From: CBDUBS01 sp965365445
GTDB taxonomy: Bacteria > Bacteroidota > Rhodothermia > Rhodothermales > DASSAV01
Direction of reading: 5' to 3'
DNA: 17,262 bases
Assembly (NCBI GenBank): GCA_965365445.1
Contig: CBDUBS010000068.1
Coordinates: 1-17,262 of the forward strand
Below the pieces are notes generated by a model. The model had not been told where the DNA came from. It made no database searches and saw only the letters and a list, made by a program, of their open reading frames with translations. A program made the position numbers and the translations under genes. Below are positions 9,494 to 15,146 of this stretch, in pieces. Each line of letters starts with the position of its first letter. Positions within the stretch are counted from its first letter, which is position 1.

Positions 9494-10396
9494 TTACACT
9501 TCCAGCAAGGCTTCCAGTAAGCGGAGCGTCGCCCCCTTTCGTTTTACGGCCACCACGGGCGCTTGCGCCGACCGGATCACTTCCTCGGCCACACTGCCGA
9601 GCAACACGGCGGCGCTGTCGCTTCGGCCCCGGGTGCCGACCGCAATGAGATCGGCGTTCGTGCGCCCGGCGTCCTCCACGATCGCTCCACTGATGTCGTC
9701 GGCCATCACCGACTCGAAAGTCGGGGTCAGGCCCCGGAAATCTATGCCTGCAGCGAACGTTTTGAACCGCGCTTCCGCCCCCTGACGCAGTAATTCCGAA
9801 ATCTCTTCCAGTGTTTTGCCGCTCTTGTAATACCCCGAGGGGGCGCCGTACACGTTCAGGCACCGTATGGCCGCTCCGCCGGCCGCATCTGCAAACGCCA
9901 CCGCTACGTCCAGGGCGTCGGCCGAGCGATCCGAGAAGTCCACCGGCGCGAGGATGCGGCCGATGGCCGGTTCGGTGTCCGGCGGGACGATCAGAACGGA
10001 ACAGGGAGCCTTCCGGGCCAGCTTCTCCGCCATCGATGAGCCGCGCCGGTCCTGCCCGACGACCAGCAGGTCGATATCCTGCGAGCGGGCCTTGTTCAGC
10101 AACTCGTACAACGGGTTGCCGTCCTCCACGGTGCAGGTTACGTCGATCCCCCGGGGGCCCCTGAACCAGCGGTGCACCGATGACCGGAGATCCTGCTCCA
10201 TCTCACCGACGGATACCGGAAGGTCCGGCATCGCATCGGGAAAATACTCCCCGTGGGTCATCGGCGCCCGGAAAAGATGGGCGAACTTCACCCGCTCGGA
10301 GCCGGCCATCCGGCAAACCAGACCGGCGTACCGCAAAACGTTCTTATCCCTGTCCGTTAGCGATAGCCCTACGAGCACGTTCCGGTACCGATACAT
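9494..10396 (-). CDS. Universal stress protein, tandem UspA domains
   Basis: Cytosolic 300-residue protein with two Usp domains (about 1-140 and 145-290). The second domain carries the complete ATP-binding motif G-2x-G-9x-G-S: Gly254, Gly257, Gly267, Ser268 in GTRGRSDSAAVLLGS. In the first domain the same place reads VVGQDRRGSSMAEKL, which lacks the motif, so only the C-terminal half is expected to bind ATP in the classical way. A strong GGAGGAG precedes ATG 10396. Its stop lies 11 bases from the mrpF start, making it the first gene of the mrp operon. The link suggests a regulatory or stress role for Na+/H+ antiport; the actual partner is unknown. Confidence 0.93.
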   Translation of the reverse strand: MYRYRNVLVGLSLTDRDKNVLRYAGLVCRMAGSERVKFAHLFRAPMTHGEYFPDAMPDLPVSVGEMEQDLRSSVHRWFRGPRGIDVTCTVEDGNPLYELLNKARSQDIDLLVVGQDRRGSSMAEKLARKAPCSVLIVPPDTEPAIGRILAPVDFSDRSADALDVAVAFADAAGGAAIRCLNVYGAPSGYYKSGKTLEEISELLRQGAEARFKTFAAGIDFRGLTPTFESVMADDISGAIVEDAGRTNADLIAVGTRGRSDSAAVLLGSVAEEVIRSAQAPVVAVKRKGATLRLLEALLEV

Positions 10397-10406
10397 GATC
10401 TCCTCC

Positions 10407-10458
10407 GGGAGGCTCCGACCTCCCTGTTAATCCTGCTTCCACATGAAATACGTGGAGC
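10407..10458 (-). promoter_or_regulatory. Structured 5' leader of the usp-mrp operon
   Basis: Two hairpins lie just before the first gene on the minus strand. One has arms GGGAGG and CCTCCC (10424-10407) and ends directly at the GGAGGAG ribosome binding site of usp; its CCTCCC arm could alternatively pair with that site and mask it. The other (10458-10435) pairs GCTCCACGT with the ATGTGGAAGC side, with one mismatch. The promoter must lie between here and the terminator at 10526-10574, but no convincing -10/-35 is visible. Confidence 0.35.
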
Positions 10459-10525
10459 CTCTCGCTTCGATCCCGGGGCTTCCTGCCGCGCCTCGAATAA
10501 AACGTTTCGCAGGATCGTCGCCCGG

Positions 10526-10574
10526 AAAAAGCGGCGGCGTGGAGGCTCCGGTTATTCCCGACCTCCACGCCGCC
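10526..10574 (-). terminator. Rho-independent terminator after the HEAT-like gene
   Basis: A perfect 13-bp stem: GGCGGCGTGGAGG (10533-10545) pairs with CCTCCACGCCGCC (10562-10574) across a 16-base loop. On the minus strand it is followed by GC and five T (A run 10526-10530 on plus). It lies 26 bases past the HEAT-like gene stop and separates that gene from the usp-mrp operon. Confidence 0.88.
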
Positions 10575-10599
10575 CGTCCGTCGCCGCCGTGCGTCGGAT

Positions 10600-11130
10600 T
10601 TACCGATCGAGGCCCCAGTGGTCGGCCAGCGCGGCCACCGTCAGTTTGCGCACGCGCTCATCGCGCTCGAACCGGACATCCTGCGCGATGGTGCGCATGG
10701 TGTCCTCGTGTCCAATGGCGTGCAAGGCGGAGAGCGCCATGATCCGCTTGTTCGGGTTGTCGTCGAAGCGGTACATCGTATACAAGTCGCCGATCACCCG
10801 GTCGAACCGTTTCTGATCGGGGTACACCGTAGCCAGGAAGGCCAGGTTGCGCAAGGCCAGCTCTTGCTTCTCGCAGTCGGATGAATTGAGTTTGGCATCT
10901 TTTACGCGCTCCAGATTCCGCCACCACGTCCGGGGCATATCCTTGAGGTCGTAATTCGTCAGCGACTCCATCACCTCCGGCGTGAGTTCGGTAGACGGGG
11001 TGAGCAGGGCCGAGCGATCGAGCAGCACCGGCGCGTCCATCGACGCGGGCGGATCATCGGAGGCTTTCGCCGTGAAGGCGCCGACCAGCAGCAGTGTGAT
11101 AAAAAGAGGGATCGCCTTATTCATGTTCAT
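10600..11130 (-). CDS. Exported HEAT-repeat-like protein, function unknown
   Basis: 176 residues. The N-terminus MNMNKAIPLFITLLLVGAFTAKA looks like a signal peptide, cleaved near residue 22-24, so the protein is probably periplasmic or secreted. The second half is all-helical with alternating hydrophobic positions; ALRNLAFLATVYPD, RIMALSALHAIGHEDTM and RVRKLTVAALADHWG resemble HEAT-type helices. A single cysteine (SSDCEKQ) remains after cleavage. AAGGAG lies seven bases before ATG 11130, which decides the start over ATG 11124. It is followed by a strong terminator and preceded by another terminator plus a structured region, so it appears to be a single-gene unit. No enzymatic motif is visible. 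Confidence 0.75.
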   Translation of the reverse strand: MNMNKAIPLFITLLLVGAFTAKASDDPPASMDAPVLLDRSALLTPSTELTPEVMESLTNYDLKDMPRTWWRNLERVKDAKLNSSDCEKQELALRNLAFLATVYPDQKRFDRVIGDLYTMYRFDDNPNKRIMALSALHAIGHEDTMRTIAQDVRFERDERVRKLTVAALADHWGLDR

Positions 11131-11179
11131 GATGTTTCTCCTTGTTTGATATAGGGTTGCGGTTTACGGGGCAGGCCAG

Positions 11180-11222
11180 AAAAAAAGGGCCGGCACGCGA
11201 CGAATCCGTCGAATGCCGGCCC
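11180..11222 (-). terminator. Strong rho-independent terminator or attenuator before the HEAT-like gene
   Basis: A perfect 9-bp outer stem, GGGCCGGCA (11187-11195) with TGCCGGCCC (11214-11222), encloses an inner 5-bp stem CGACG/CGTCG (11198-11202 with 11207-11211). On the minus strand seven T follow at once (A run 11180-11186 on plus). It sits about 50 bases before the HEAT-like gene start and 170 bases past the DUF2294 gene, so it could be an attenuator of the former as well as a read-through stop for the latter. Confidence 0.88.
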
Positions 11223-11365
11223 ACAATCCGTGTACCTGCTCCTGGAGCCTGTACCGGGCTTGTCTGCCCCGAAAAGGTGTCACCTGAGAGAAGGGCCTAC
11301 CCTGTGTTAGTCCCTGCTAACCGGTGCTTGCCTGTTAAACGCAGGTCCCGCCTCACCCGGTTCCC
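11223..11365 (-). ncRNA. Candidate structured leader RNA or small RNA between two terminators
   Basis: Non-coding stretch of about 140 bases lying after the terminator of the DUF2294 gene and ending in the strong terminator at 11180-11222. Reading the minus strand: AACCGG pairs perfectly with a downstream CCGGTT and encloses a CCTG/CAGG hairpin. The hairpin GTTAG/CTAAC reuses the GTT of that arm, so the two folds exclude each other. Further on is a regular hairpin, GTAC-AG-GCTC-CAG-GAGC-AG-GTAC (11254-11232), with a symmetric AG/AG internal loop. CGGGGCAG (11271-11264) can pair with CTGCCCCG (11174-11167) beyond the terminator. It matches no riboswitch class I can recall with confidence (c-di-AMP, glycine, cobalamin, TPP and c-di-GMP were considered). 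Confidence 0.4.
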
Positions 11366-11386
11366 AAAAAAGATGTTGCGACAACA
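11366..11386 (-). terminator. Terminator of the peroxiredoxin-DUF2294 operon
   Basis: Short hairpin TGTTG-TCG-CAACA on the minus strand (11386-11374), followed by TC and six T (A run 11366-11371 on plus). It starts seven bases past the DUF2294 stop. The stem is only 5 bp with two G-C pairs, so strength is uncertain, but its position and T run fit a terminator. Confidence 0.55.
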
Positions 11387-11392
11387 ATTATT

Positions 11393-11776
11393 TTATCCCG
11401 ATCCTTCGGAGAACGAATCGTCCAGATTATCATCAACGACGAACACGAATACGCGCTCTCCGGTGCGCGTGCTGATATCCGTGTGCATCGAAACGACCCG
11501 GCTTTCCGTGTGCGTCATTATGATGCCCGCCAGCGTCTCTCTCGATCCCTCGATGAGGCGCGATCGCACCTGCTTGATCAGGCCTACTCCGTCCGACTCC
11601 TGTCCGAGTTGCTGCTCGGCCGGGCTCAGCACCCCTTTCAGCCGCACCAGTATGACATCCCCGAGGATATAAGCGCGGGCTTCCCGGGGGCCGCGCCCCA
11701 GAAAGTCGCGCTCGAACTGGGTAAAGGCGGCCGTTATGGCCGCCTCCACCTGCCCCCGCGTGCGAGTCGCCGTCAT
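11393..11776 (-). CDS. DUF2294 protein, MpsC/YbcI family
   Basis: 127-residue soluble protein with the DUF2294 pattern: TRGQVEAAITAAFTQFERDF, then GRGPREARAYILGDVILVRL, KGVLSPAEQQL, and VSMHTDISTRTGERVFVFVV near the end. It closely resembles Bacillus YbcI, whose family member MpsC in Staphylococcus acts with MpsA/MpsB (NuoL-like and DUF2309 proteins) in membrane-potential generation and inorganic carbon supply. No MpsA or MpsB gene is in this window; the only NuoL-like proteins here are the Mrp subunits. ATG 11776 follows the peroxiredoxin stop directly (TGAATG), indicating coupled translation. The biochemical role is unknown; a tie to Na+ energetics is inference. Confidence 0.85.
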   Translation of the reverse strand: MTATRTRGQVEAAITAAFTQFERDFLGRGPREARAYILGDVILVRLKGVLSPAEQQLGQESDGVGLIKQVRSRLIEGSRETLAGIIMTHTESRVVSMHTDISTRTGERVFVFVVDDNLDDSFSEGSG

Positions 11777-12346
11777 TCAGCTTTGCAATTTGCGTATGGC
11801 CGCAATCACTTCGGCGGTGTCGTTCGTGGGGTTCACTTCTTCGTTCTTGTACACGATCCGCCCGTCCCGGTCGATGACGAACGTCCAGCGCGCGGTGGTC
11901 ACGTCGCGTTTCAACTCCACTTCCTTGCCGTCCACGGTAGCCTTGTAGGTTCCACCGGCGCGAAGCGGCACCCCGAAGGCCCGCGCGATGCGGCCGTCGG
12001 CGTCGGAAAGCAGCGGGAAGTTCAGCTTGTGCGCTTTGCGGAACACCACCAGGTTATCTACCTCGTCGCCGCTGATGCCTACTACTTCCGCGCCCAGTTC
12101 ATCCAGCGTCGAGCGATGATCCCGGAAAGCACAGGCCTGTTTGGTGCACCCGCCCGTCATAGCCGCCGGATAGAAATACACGACGAGCAGTTTCTCCCCG
12201 ATGACGTCCGCGCTGTTCCAGGACTCGCCCCGGTCATCCGGCGCCGTGAACGCAGGCGCTTTGTCTCCGACTTTCAGGGCCGCATCCTGCCCCAGCGCCG
12301 GCAGCGCGAGGAAAGCGGCCGCCAGTAGCATCCCGTAACGTTTCAT
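11777..12346 (-). CDS. Exported Bcp/AhpC-type peroxiredoxin
   Basis: Thiol peroxidase that should reduce peroxides outside the cytoplasm. Residues 1-20 (MKRYGMLLAAAFLALPALGQ) look like a signal peptide. The thioredoxin-fold domain follows from DAALKVGDKAPAF. The peroxidatic motif PxxxTxxC is exact: Pro60, Thr64, Cys67, with a candidate resolving cysteine five residues on (Cys72), the arrangement of Bcp/PrxQ atypical 2-Cys enzymes. The usual GxxxxFVIDRDGRI strand is present near residue 150. ATG 12346 is chosen because it starts the signal peptide; the frame stays open 24 codons further upstream without signal-like sequence. First gene of a two-gene operon with the DUF2294 gene; divergent from the TIGR02587 gene. 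Confidence 0.92.
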   Translation of the reverse strand: MKRYGMLLAAAFLALPALGQDAALKVGDKAPAFTAPDDRGESWNSADVIGEKLLVVYFYPAAMTGGCTKQACAFRDHRSTLDELGAEVVGISGDEVDNLVVFRKAHKLNFPLLSDADGRIARAFGVPLRAGGTYKATVDGKEVELKRDVTTARWTFVIDRDGRIVYKNEEVNPTNDTAEVIAAIRKLQS

Positions 12347-12549
12347 GTTCGCTCTGTACTGATGAGTTGGTTGGCTGTCATCGGTTAATCGCCCGCCGCA
12401 CCCTTTTTGATCCCGCATCCCGCATTATCGAGGCCCGTCTTGCGCTCCGGTCGTTCATCCGTTGCAGCAAAAAACCTGTCCTGCTCCTGTATTCCCTTCA
12501 AGAACTACGCTATCTTCTCGCTTCAGGTCGTTCAGCTACGCTTTCTTCT
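12347..12549. promoter_or_regulatory. Divergent spacer between peroxiredoxin and TIGR02587 genes
   Basis: 203 bp that must contain promoters in both directions. It includes a weak AGAG ribosome binding site before the peroxiredoxin and none before the TIGR02587 gene. I see no clear palindrome or -10/-35 pair. Confidence 0.35.
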
Positions 12550-13428
12550 ATGTCTCGATTGTTCCTGACCCGTTCCGTCGCCCCGGAGCACCGGGAGGAA
12601 AAAGGCCGTGAGGCCCGCAACCAGTTTTTTCGAGGCATCGCACGCGGATTTGCCGGGGCCATCCTGTTTTCGCTTCCCCTGCTCATGACCATGGAGATGT
12701 GGCAGCTGGGGTTTTACATGGATCGGATTCGGATGGCCGTTTTTCTGATCGTCATGTTTCCGATGCTGGTGGCTATCTCCTATTACTCCGGCTTTCGGGA
12801 ATCCCGGTCCTGGGCGGACAACATGGCCGATGCCCTGGTGGCGTACGGCATTGCTCTTACGGCTTCTGCGATTGTCCTGCTTCTGTTCAACGTCATTCAT
12901 TTCGATATGCCGGCGGATGAGGTCATCGGCAAGATCGCGCTGCAATCCATTCCGGGGGCTTTCGGGGCCGTGCTCGCCTCAAGCCAGCTCGGCAAAGAGG
13001 GAGGCGATCCCGATGAGGAGGAGCGTAAAGAATCCGGGGGGTACGGCACCGAGATCGTTCTGATGGCGGGCGGCGCCATGTTTCTGGCATTCAATGTAGC
13101 CCCCACCGAGGAGATGATCCTGCTGGCTTACAAGATGACCGCCTGGCACGGCCTTATCCTGATGGTTTTTACCCTGGGGCTGCTCCACGCGTTCGTGTAT
13201 GCGGTCAATTTCCGGGGCGAGCACGACATACCCGAAGGCACCCCCTGGTGGAGCCTTTTCTTTCGTTATTCGGTCGTAGGGTATGCCATTTCCCTGGCGG
13301 TGAGCGGGTACGTTCTCTGGACATTCGGCCGCCTGGACGATTTCGCGATTACCACGTACGCCATGCGAACGATCGTCCTGGGATTCCCTGCGGGTCTGGG
13401 GGCAGCGGCGGCTCGCCTCATTCTCTGA
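12550..13428 (+). CDS. TIGR02587-type integral membrane protein (DUF2391)
   Basis: 292-residue membrane protein of unknown function. After a charged N-terminus (to residue ~25), FFRGIARGFAGAILFSLPLLMTMEMW opens the family's conserved region. About eight hydrophobic segments follow, roughly 31-50, 60-80, 98-117, 130-145, 168-187, 200-219, 238-260 and 270-292. The charged loop at 148-165 (GKEGGDPDEEERKES) and the motif FNVAPTEEMILLAYKM are typical. The frame is open back to 12367, but ATG 12550 gives the family's N-terminus; the added 61 residues are arginine-rich and overlap the divergent promoter region. No Shine-Dalgarno is visible. Four bases separate it from its usual partner, the TIGR02588 gene. 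Confidence 0.85.
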   Translation: MSRLFLTRSVAPEHREEKGREARNQFFRGIARGFAGAILFSLPLLMTMEMWQLGFYMDRIRMAVFLIVMFPMLVAISYYSGFRESRSWADNMADALVAYGIALTASAIVLLLFNVIHFDMPADEVIGKIALQSIPGAFGAVLASSQLGKEGGDPDEEERKESGGYGTEIVLMAGGAMFLAFNVAPTEEMILLAYKMTAWHGLILMVFTLGLLHAFVYAVNFRGEHDIPEGTPWWSLFFRYSVVGYAISLAVSGYVLWTFGRLDDFAITTYAMRTIVLGFPAGLGAAAARLIL

Positions 13429-13432
13429 ACCT

Positions 13433-13846
13433 ATGCCCGATGCTCCTTCCTCTCAAAAAAGCAATCCATCCGGCGGCACGTCCGTCGTGGAATGGATTAC
13501 GGCGGGCGTCAGCGCCCTGTTCATTCTTGCCATTGCCGGTTTCCTTCTCTTCAAAGCCGTCGGCCCGCCCGATACGCCCCCGTTGCTCGAAGCAAAGCCT
13601 GTGCGTGTGATCTCGGTTGGCGACCGGTACCTGCTCCAGATCGAGGTGCGTAACGCCGGGGGTACTACCGCCGCCGGCATCTCACTCGAAGGGGCGCTCC
13701 GTCAGGACACTACTACCGTGGAGACCGCCGAAATCACCCTGGATTACGTGCCCTCCGGGGGACGCGTCGAGGCGGGGCTGTATTTCACGCACGACCCGGA
13801 CCGGTTTCGGATCGCTTTAACACCCGAGGGGTACCGGCTTCCGTAA
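13433..13846 (+). CDS. TIGR02588-type membrane-anchored protein
   Basis: 137 residues of unknown function. One membrane helix (about 21-43, WITAGVSALFILAIAGFLLF) is followed by a periplasmic beta-rich domain with the stretch DRYLLQIEVRNAGGTTAAGISLEG, resembling an immunoglobulin-like fold. It starts four bases after the TIGR02587 stop. These two families are normally found side by side, which supports both calls and suggests they form one complex; what it does is not known. The gene ends just before the REP region. Confidence 0.83.
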   Translation: MPDAPSSQKSNPSGGTSVVEWITAGVSALFILAIAGFLLFKAVGPPDTPPLLEAKPVRVISVGDRYLLQIEVRNAGGTTAAGISLEGALRQDTTTVETAEITLDYVPSGGRVEAGLYFTHDPDRFRIALTPEGYRLP

Positions 13847-13880
13847 CGATTCCGGTTTCGACCGTTGCAGGGCCATGGCC

Positions 13881-13925
13881 GGGCGATTCGTTTCAGGGCG
13901 AATCGTTTCGGGGCGATTCGTGAAT
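13881..13925 (+). repeat. Three degenerate 15-bp tandem units leading into a REP
   Basis: Units start at 13881 (GGGCGATTCGTTTCA), 13896 (GGGCGAATCGTTTCG) and 13911 (GGGCGATTCGTGAAT); the last runs into the REP hairpin. CGATTCG and CGAATCG alternate, so each unit can pair with its neighbour. Just before it is the palindrome GGCCATGGCC (13871-13880). It looks like partial duplications of REP arms. Confidence 0.7.
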
Positions 13926-13934
13926 CGCCCCTAC
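13911..13934 (-). repeat. REP palindrome, upstream copy
   Basis: On the minus strand: GTAG, arm GGGCGATTC, loop AC, arm GAATCGCCC, with perfect 9-bp pairing. A GTAG tetranucleotide 5' to a hairpin is the hallmark of REP sequences served by RAYT transposases. It lies 42 bases before the transposase start. Confidence 0.85.
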
Positions 13935-13976
13935 AGGTTGGTTTCATAAGCATCGGTCGTATCGAACGGACGTGTC

Positions 13977-14540
13977 ATGACGTACGATCCGCACATCCAC
14001 CACCGCCGGTCCATCCGATTAGCGACGTATGATTATTCAGAGGCGGGGGCCTATTTTGTTACGCTGTGCACGCACCATCGAGAATGGATCTTTGGAGAGA
14101 TCCTGAATGAAATCATGCATCTAAGCCCCGCCGGAGAAATCGTCAAGGACGAATGGCTCACCTTAGCCGAGAATCGAAACGGTGTCGACCTGGATGAATG
14201 GATAATAATGCCGAATCATTTCCACGCGTTAGTCATGCTGGCGCCCGAAGCGGCGGACACCACGGTAGGGGCGATTCACGAATCGCCCTCGAAAGAATTT
14301 TCGCGAGTCATGACGATGGCGCAGCGCCGGTGCATGACGTTATCCAGATTAATAGGGCGTATCAAAATGGTGTCGGCCAAGGGTATAAACGTGCTGCGTG
14401 GTACACCCGGCACCCCCGTCTGGCAGCGCAATTACTGGGAGCATGTAGTACGCAACGAAACCGAATTACTCCATATACGAGCATACATTCGTGATAACAC
14501 GGATAAATGGGAGGAGGATCGTTTGTACCGTCCGTTATAG
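13977..14540 (+). CDS. REP-associated tyrosine transposase (RAYT, IS200-like TnpA_REP)
   Basis: 187-residue Y1 transposase of the HUH class, which nicks single-stranded REP hairpins. The metal-binding motif is MPNHFHAL (His81, His83) and the candidate nucleophile is Tyr170 in IRAYIRDN near the C-terminus. The N-terminus (RRSIRLATYDYSEAGAYFVTLCT) is the usual RAYT beginning. REP palindromes lie before, after and within the gene. The internal one encodes residues ~97-104 (VGAIHESP) in a loop between the HUH motif and the following helix, without disturbing the frame. Base composition is visibly more A/T-rich than the neighbours, which suggests transfer. No ribosome binding site is evident before ATG 13977. 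The gene looks intact. Confidence 0.93.
   Translation: MTYDPHIHHRRSIRLATYDYSEAGAYFVTLCTHHREWIFGEILNEIMHLSPAGEIVKDEWLTLAENRNGVDLDEWIIMPNHFHALVMLAPEAADTTVGAIHESPSKEFSRVMTMAQRRCMTLSRLIGRIKMVSAKGINVLRGTPGTPVWQRNYWEHVVRNETELLHIRAYIRDNTDKWEEDRLYRPL
14265..14288 (+). repeat. REP palindrome inside the RAYT coding sequence
   Basis: Plus strand: GTAG, arm GGGCGATTC, loop AC, arm GAATCGCCC. All 24 bases equal those of the upstream copy, in the opposite orientation. It is translated in frame as part of the transposase. Confidence 0.85.
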
Positions 14541-14568
14541 GGTTGGGATGAAATGGCTCGGTCCGTTG

Positions 14569-14592
14569 GGGCGATTCGTGACTCGCCCCCAC
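14569..14592 (-). repeat. REP palindrome, downstream copy (degenerate)
   Basis: Minus strand: GTGG, arm GGGCGAGTC, loop AC, arm GAATCGCCC. It matches the other two copies at 22 of 24 positions; the changes are in the tetranucleotide (GTAG to GTGG) and one arm base. It ends 23 bases before the crcB ATG. Confidence 0.75.
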
Positions 14593-14615
14593 TGGTGTTG
14601 TCGTATTATGCATCC

Positions 14616-15011
14616 ATGATTACGCGTATCCTTCCGTTGATGATGGGCGGGGCTCTGGGGGCCGTGTTGCGCTGGGCCGTATCGGGGCTGGGGCATCGCA
14701 TGATGGGCCACGGCTTTCCCTGGGGTACGCTGGCGGTGAACCTCATCGGGTGCCTGGCCATCGGAATGCTTTGGGCCGCCGCCGAACGTTTCCCGTGGCA
14801 TCCGTCGTACAACCTGTTTCTGTTTACCGGCGTTCTCGGGGCGTTCACCACGTTTTCTACGTACGGCCTGGATACCCTCAATCTGTTTCGGGACGGCCGG
14901 TATGCCCTCGGGTTGGTCAATGTGCTCGTCTCCAACGTGGCCGGAATCGTGCTGGTGCTGGCAGGCTACGCCGCGGTGCGTCATCTGCTCCGTATTCTCT
15001 CCGGTCCGTGA
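14616..15011 (+). CDS. crcB: Fluoride ion channel CrcB/Fluc
   Basis: Small dual-topology membrane protein that exports toxic fluoride as a dimer. 131 residues with four hydrophobic helices. Family motifs are GGALGAVLRW (residues 11-20), GTLAVNLIGC with the conserved Asn, and GVLGAFTTFSTYGLDT, holding the phenylalanines and the Thr/Ser track of the fluoride path. ATG 14616 gives the standard N-terminus. The frame is open to ATG 14553, but the extra 21 residues (MARSVGAIRDSP...) are mostly translated REP sequence. Neither start has a clear ribosome binding site. A REP lies in its immediate upstream region, and no fluoride riboswitch is visible there. Confidence 0.93.
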   Translation: MITRILPLMMGGALGAVLRWAVSGLGHRMMGHGFPWGTLAVNLIGCLAIGMLWAAAERFPWHPSYNLFLFTGVLGAFTTFSTYGLDTLNLFRDGRYALGLVNVLVSNVAGIVLVLAGYAAVRHLLRILSGP

Positions 15012-15146
15012 CCAACGCTGGGACGGCATGAACGGCTCTCCGAAATGCGCTTGGTGAAACAGGTAATTACGGGCGTTACCCCGAGCATGGTTGGCGGCGG
15101 CTAATAGGCGAATACAGCGACGTTCCACTGAACCGACGAGGGATGT
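15012..15146. other. Spacer between crcB and lipoprotein gene
   Basis: 135 bp with no gene. There is one weak hairpin (GGTAA/TTACC) without a T run. The ribosome binding site GAGGGA precedes the lipoprotein ATG. Confidence 0.4.

Noticed and set aside
11223..11365. Assignment of the structured region to a known riboswitch (c-di-AMP, glycine, c-di-GMP, cobalamin, TPP)
   Set aside because: Short resemblances exist, such as GGGAACC, CTCTCAGG and GACA...GTA, but the full conserved cores are missing; a covariance search would be needed.
12367..12549. 61-codon N-terminal extension of the TIGR02587 gene
   Set aside because: It has no family similarity, runs over the divergent promoter region, and the family N-terminus begins at ATG 12550.
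13881..14592. CRISPR-like array from the repeated GGGCGATTCG units
   Set aside because: Units are short and palindromic, spacing is not that of spacers, and they fit REP sequences beside a RAYT gene.
14541..14615. Fluoride riboswitch before crcB
   Set aside because: The spacer consists mainly of a REP; no fluoride-switch core is visible.
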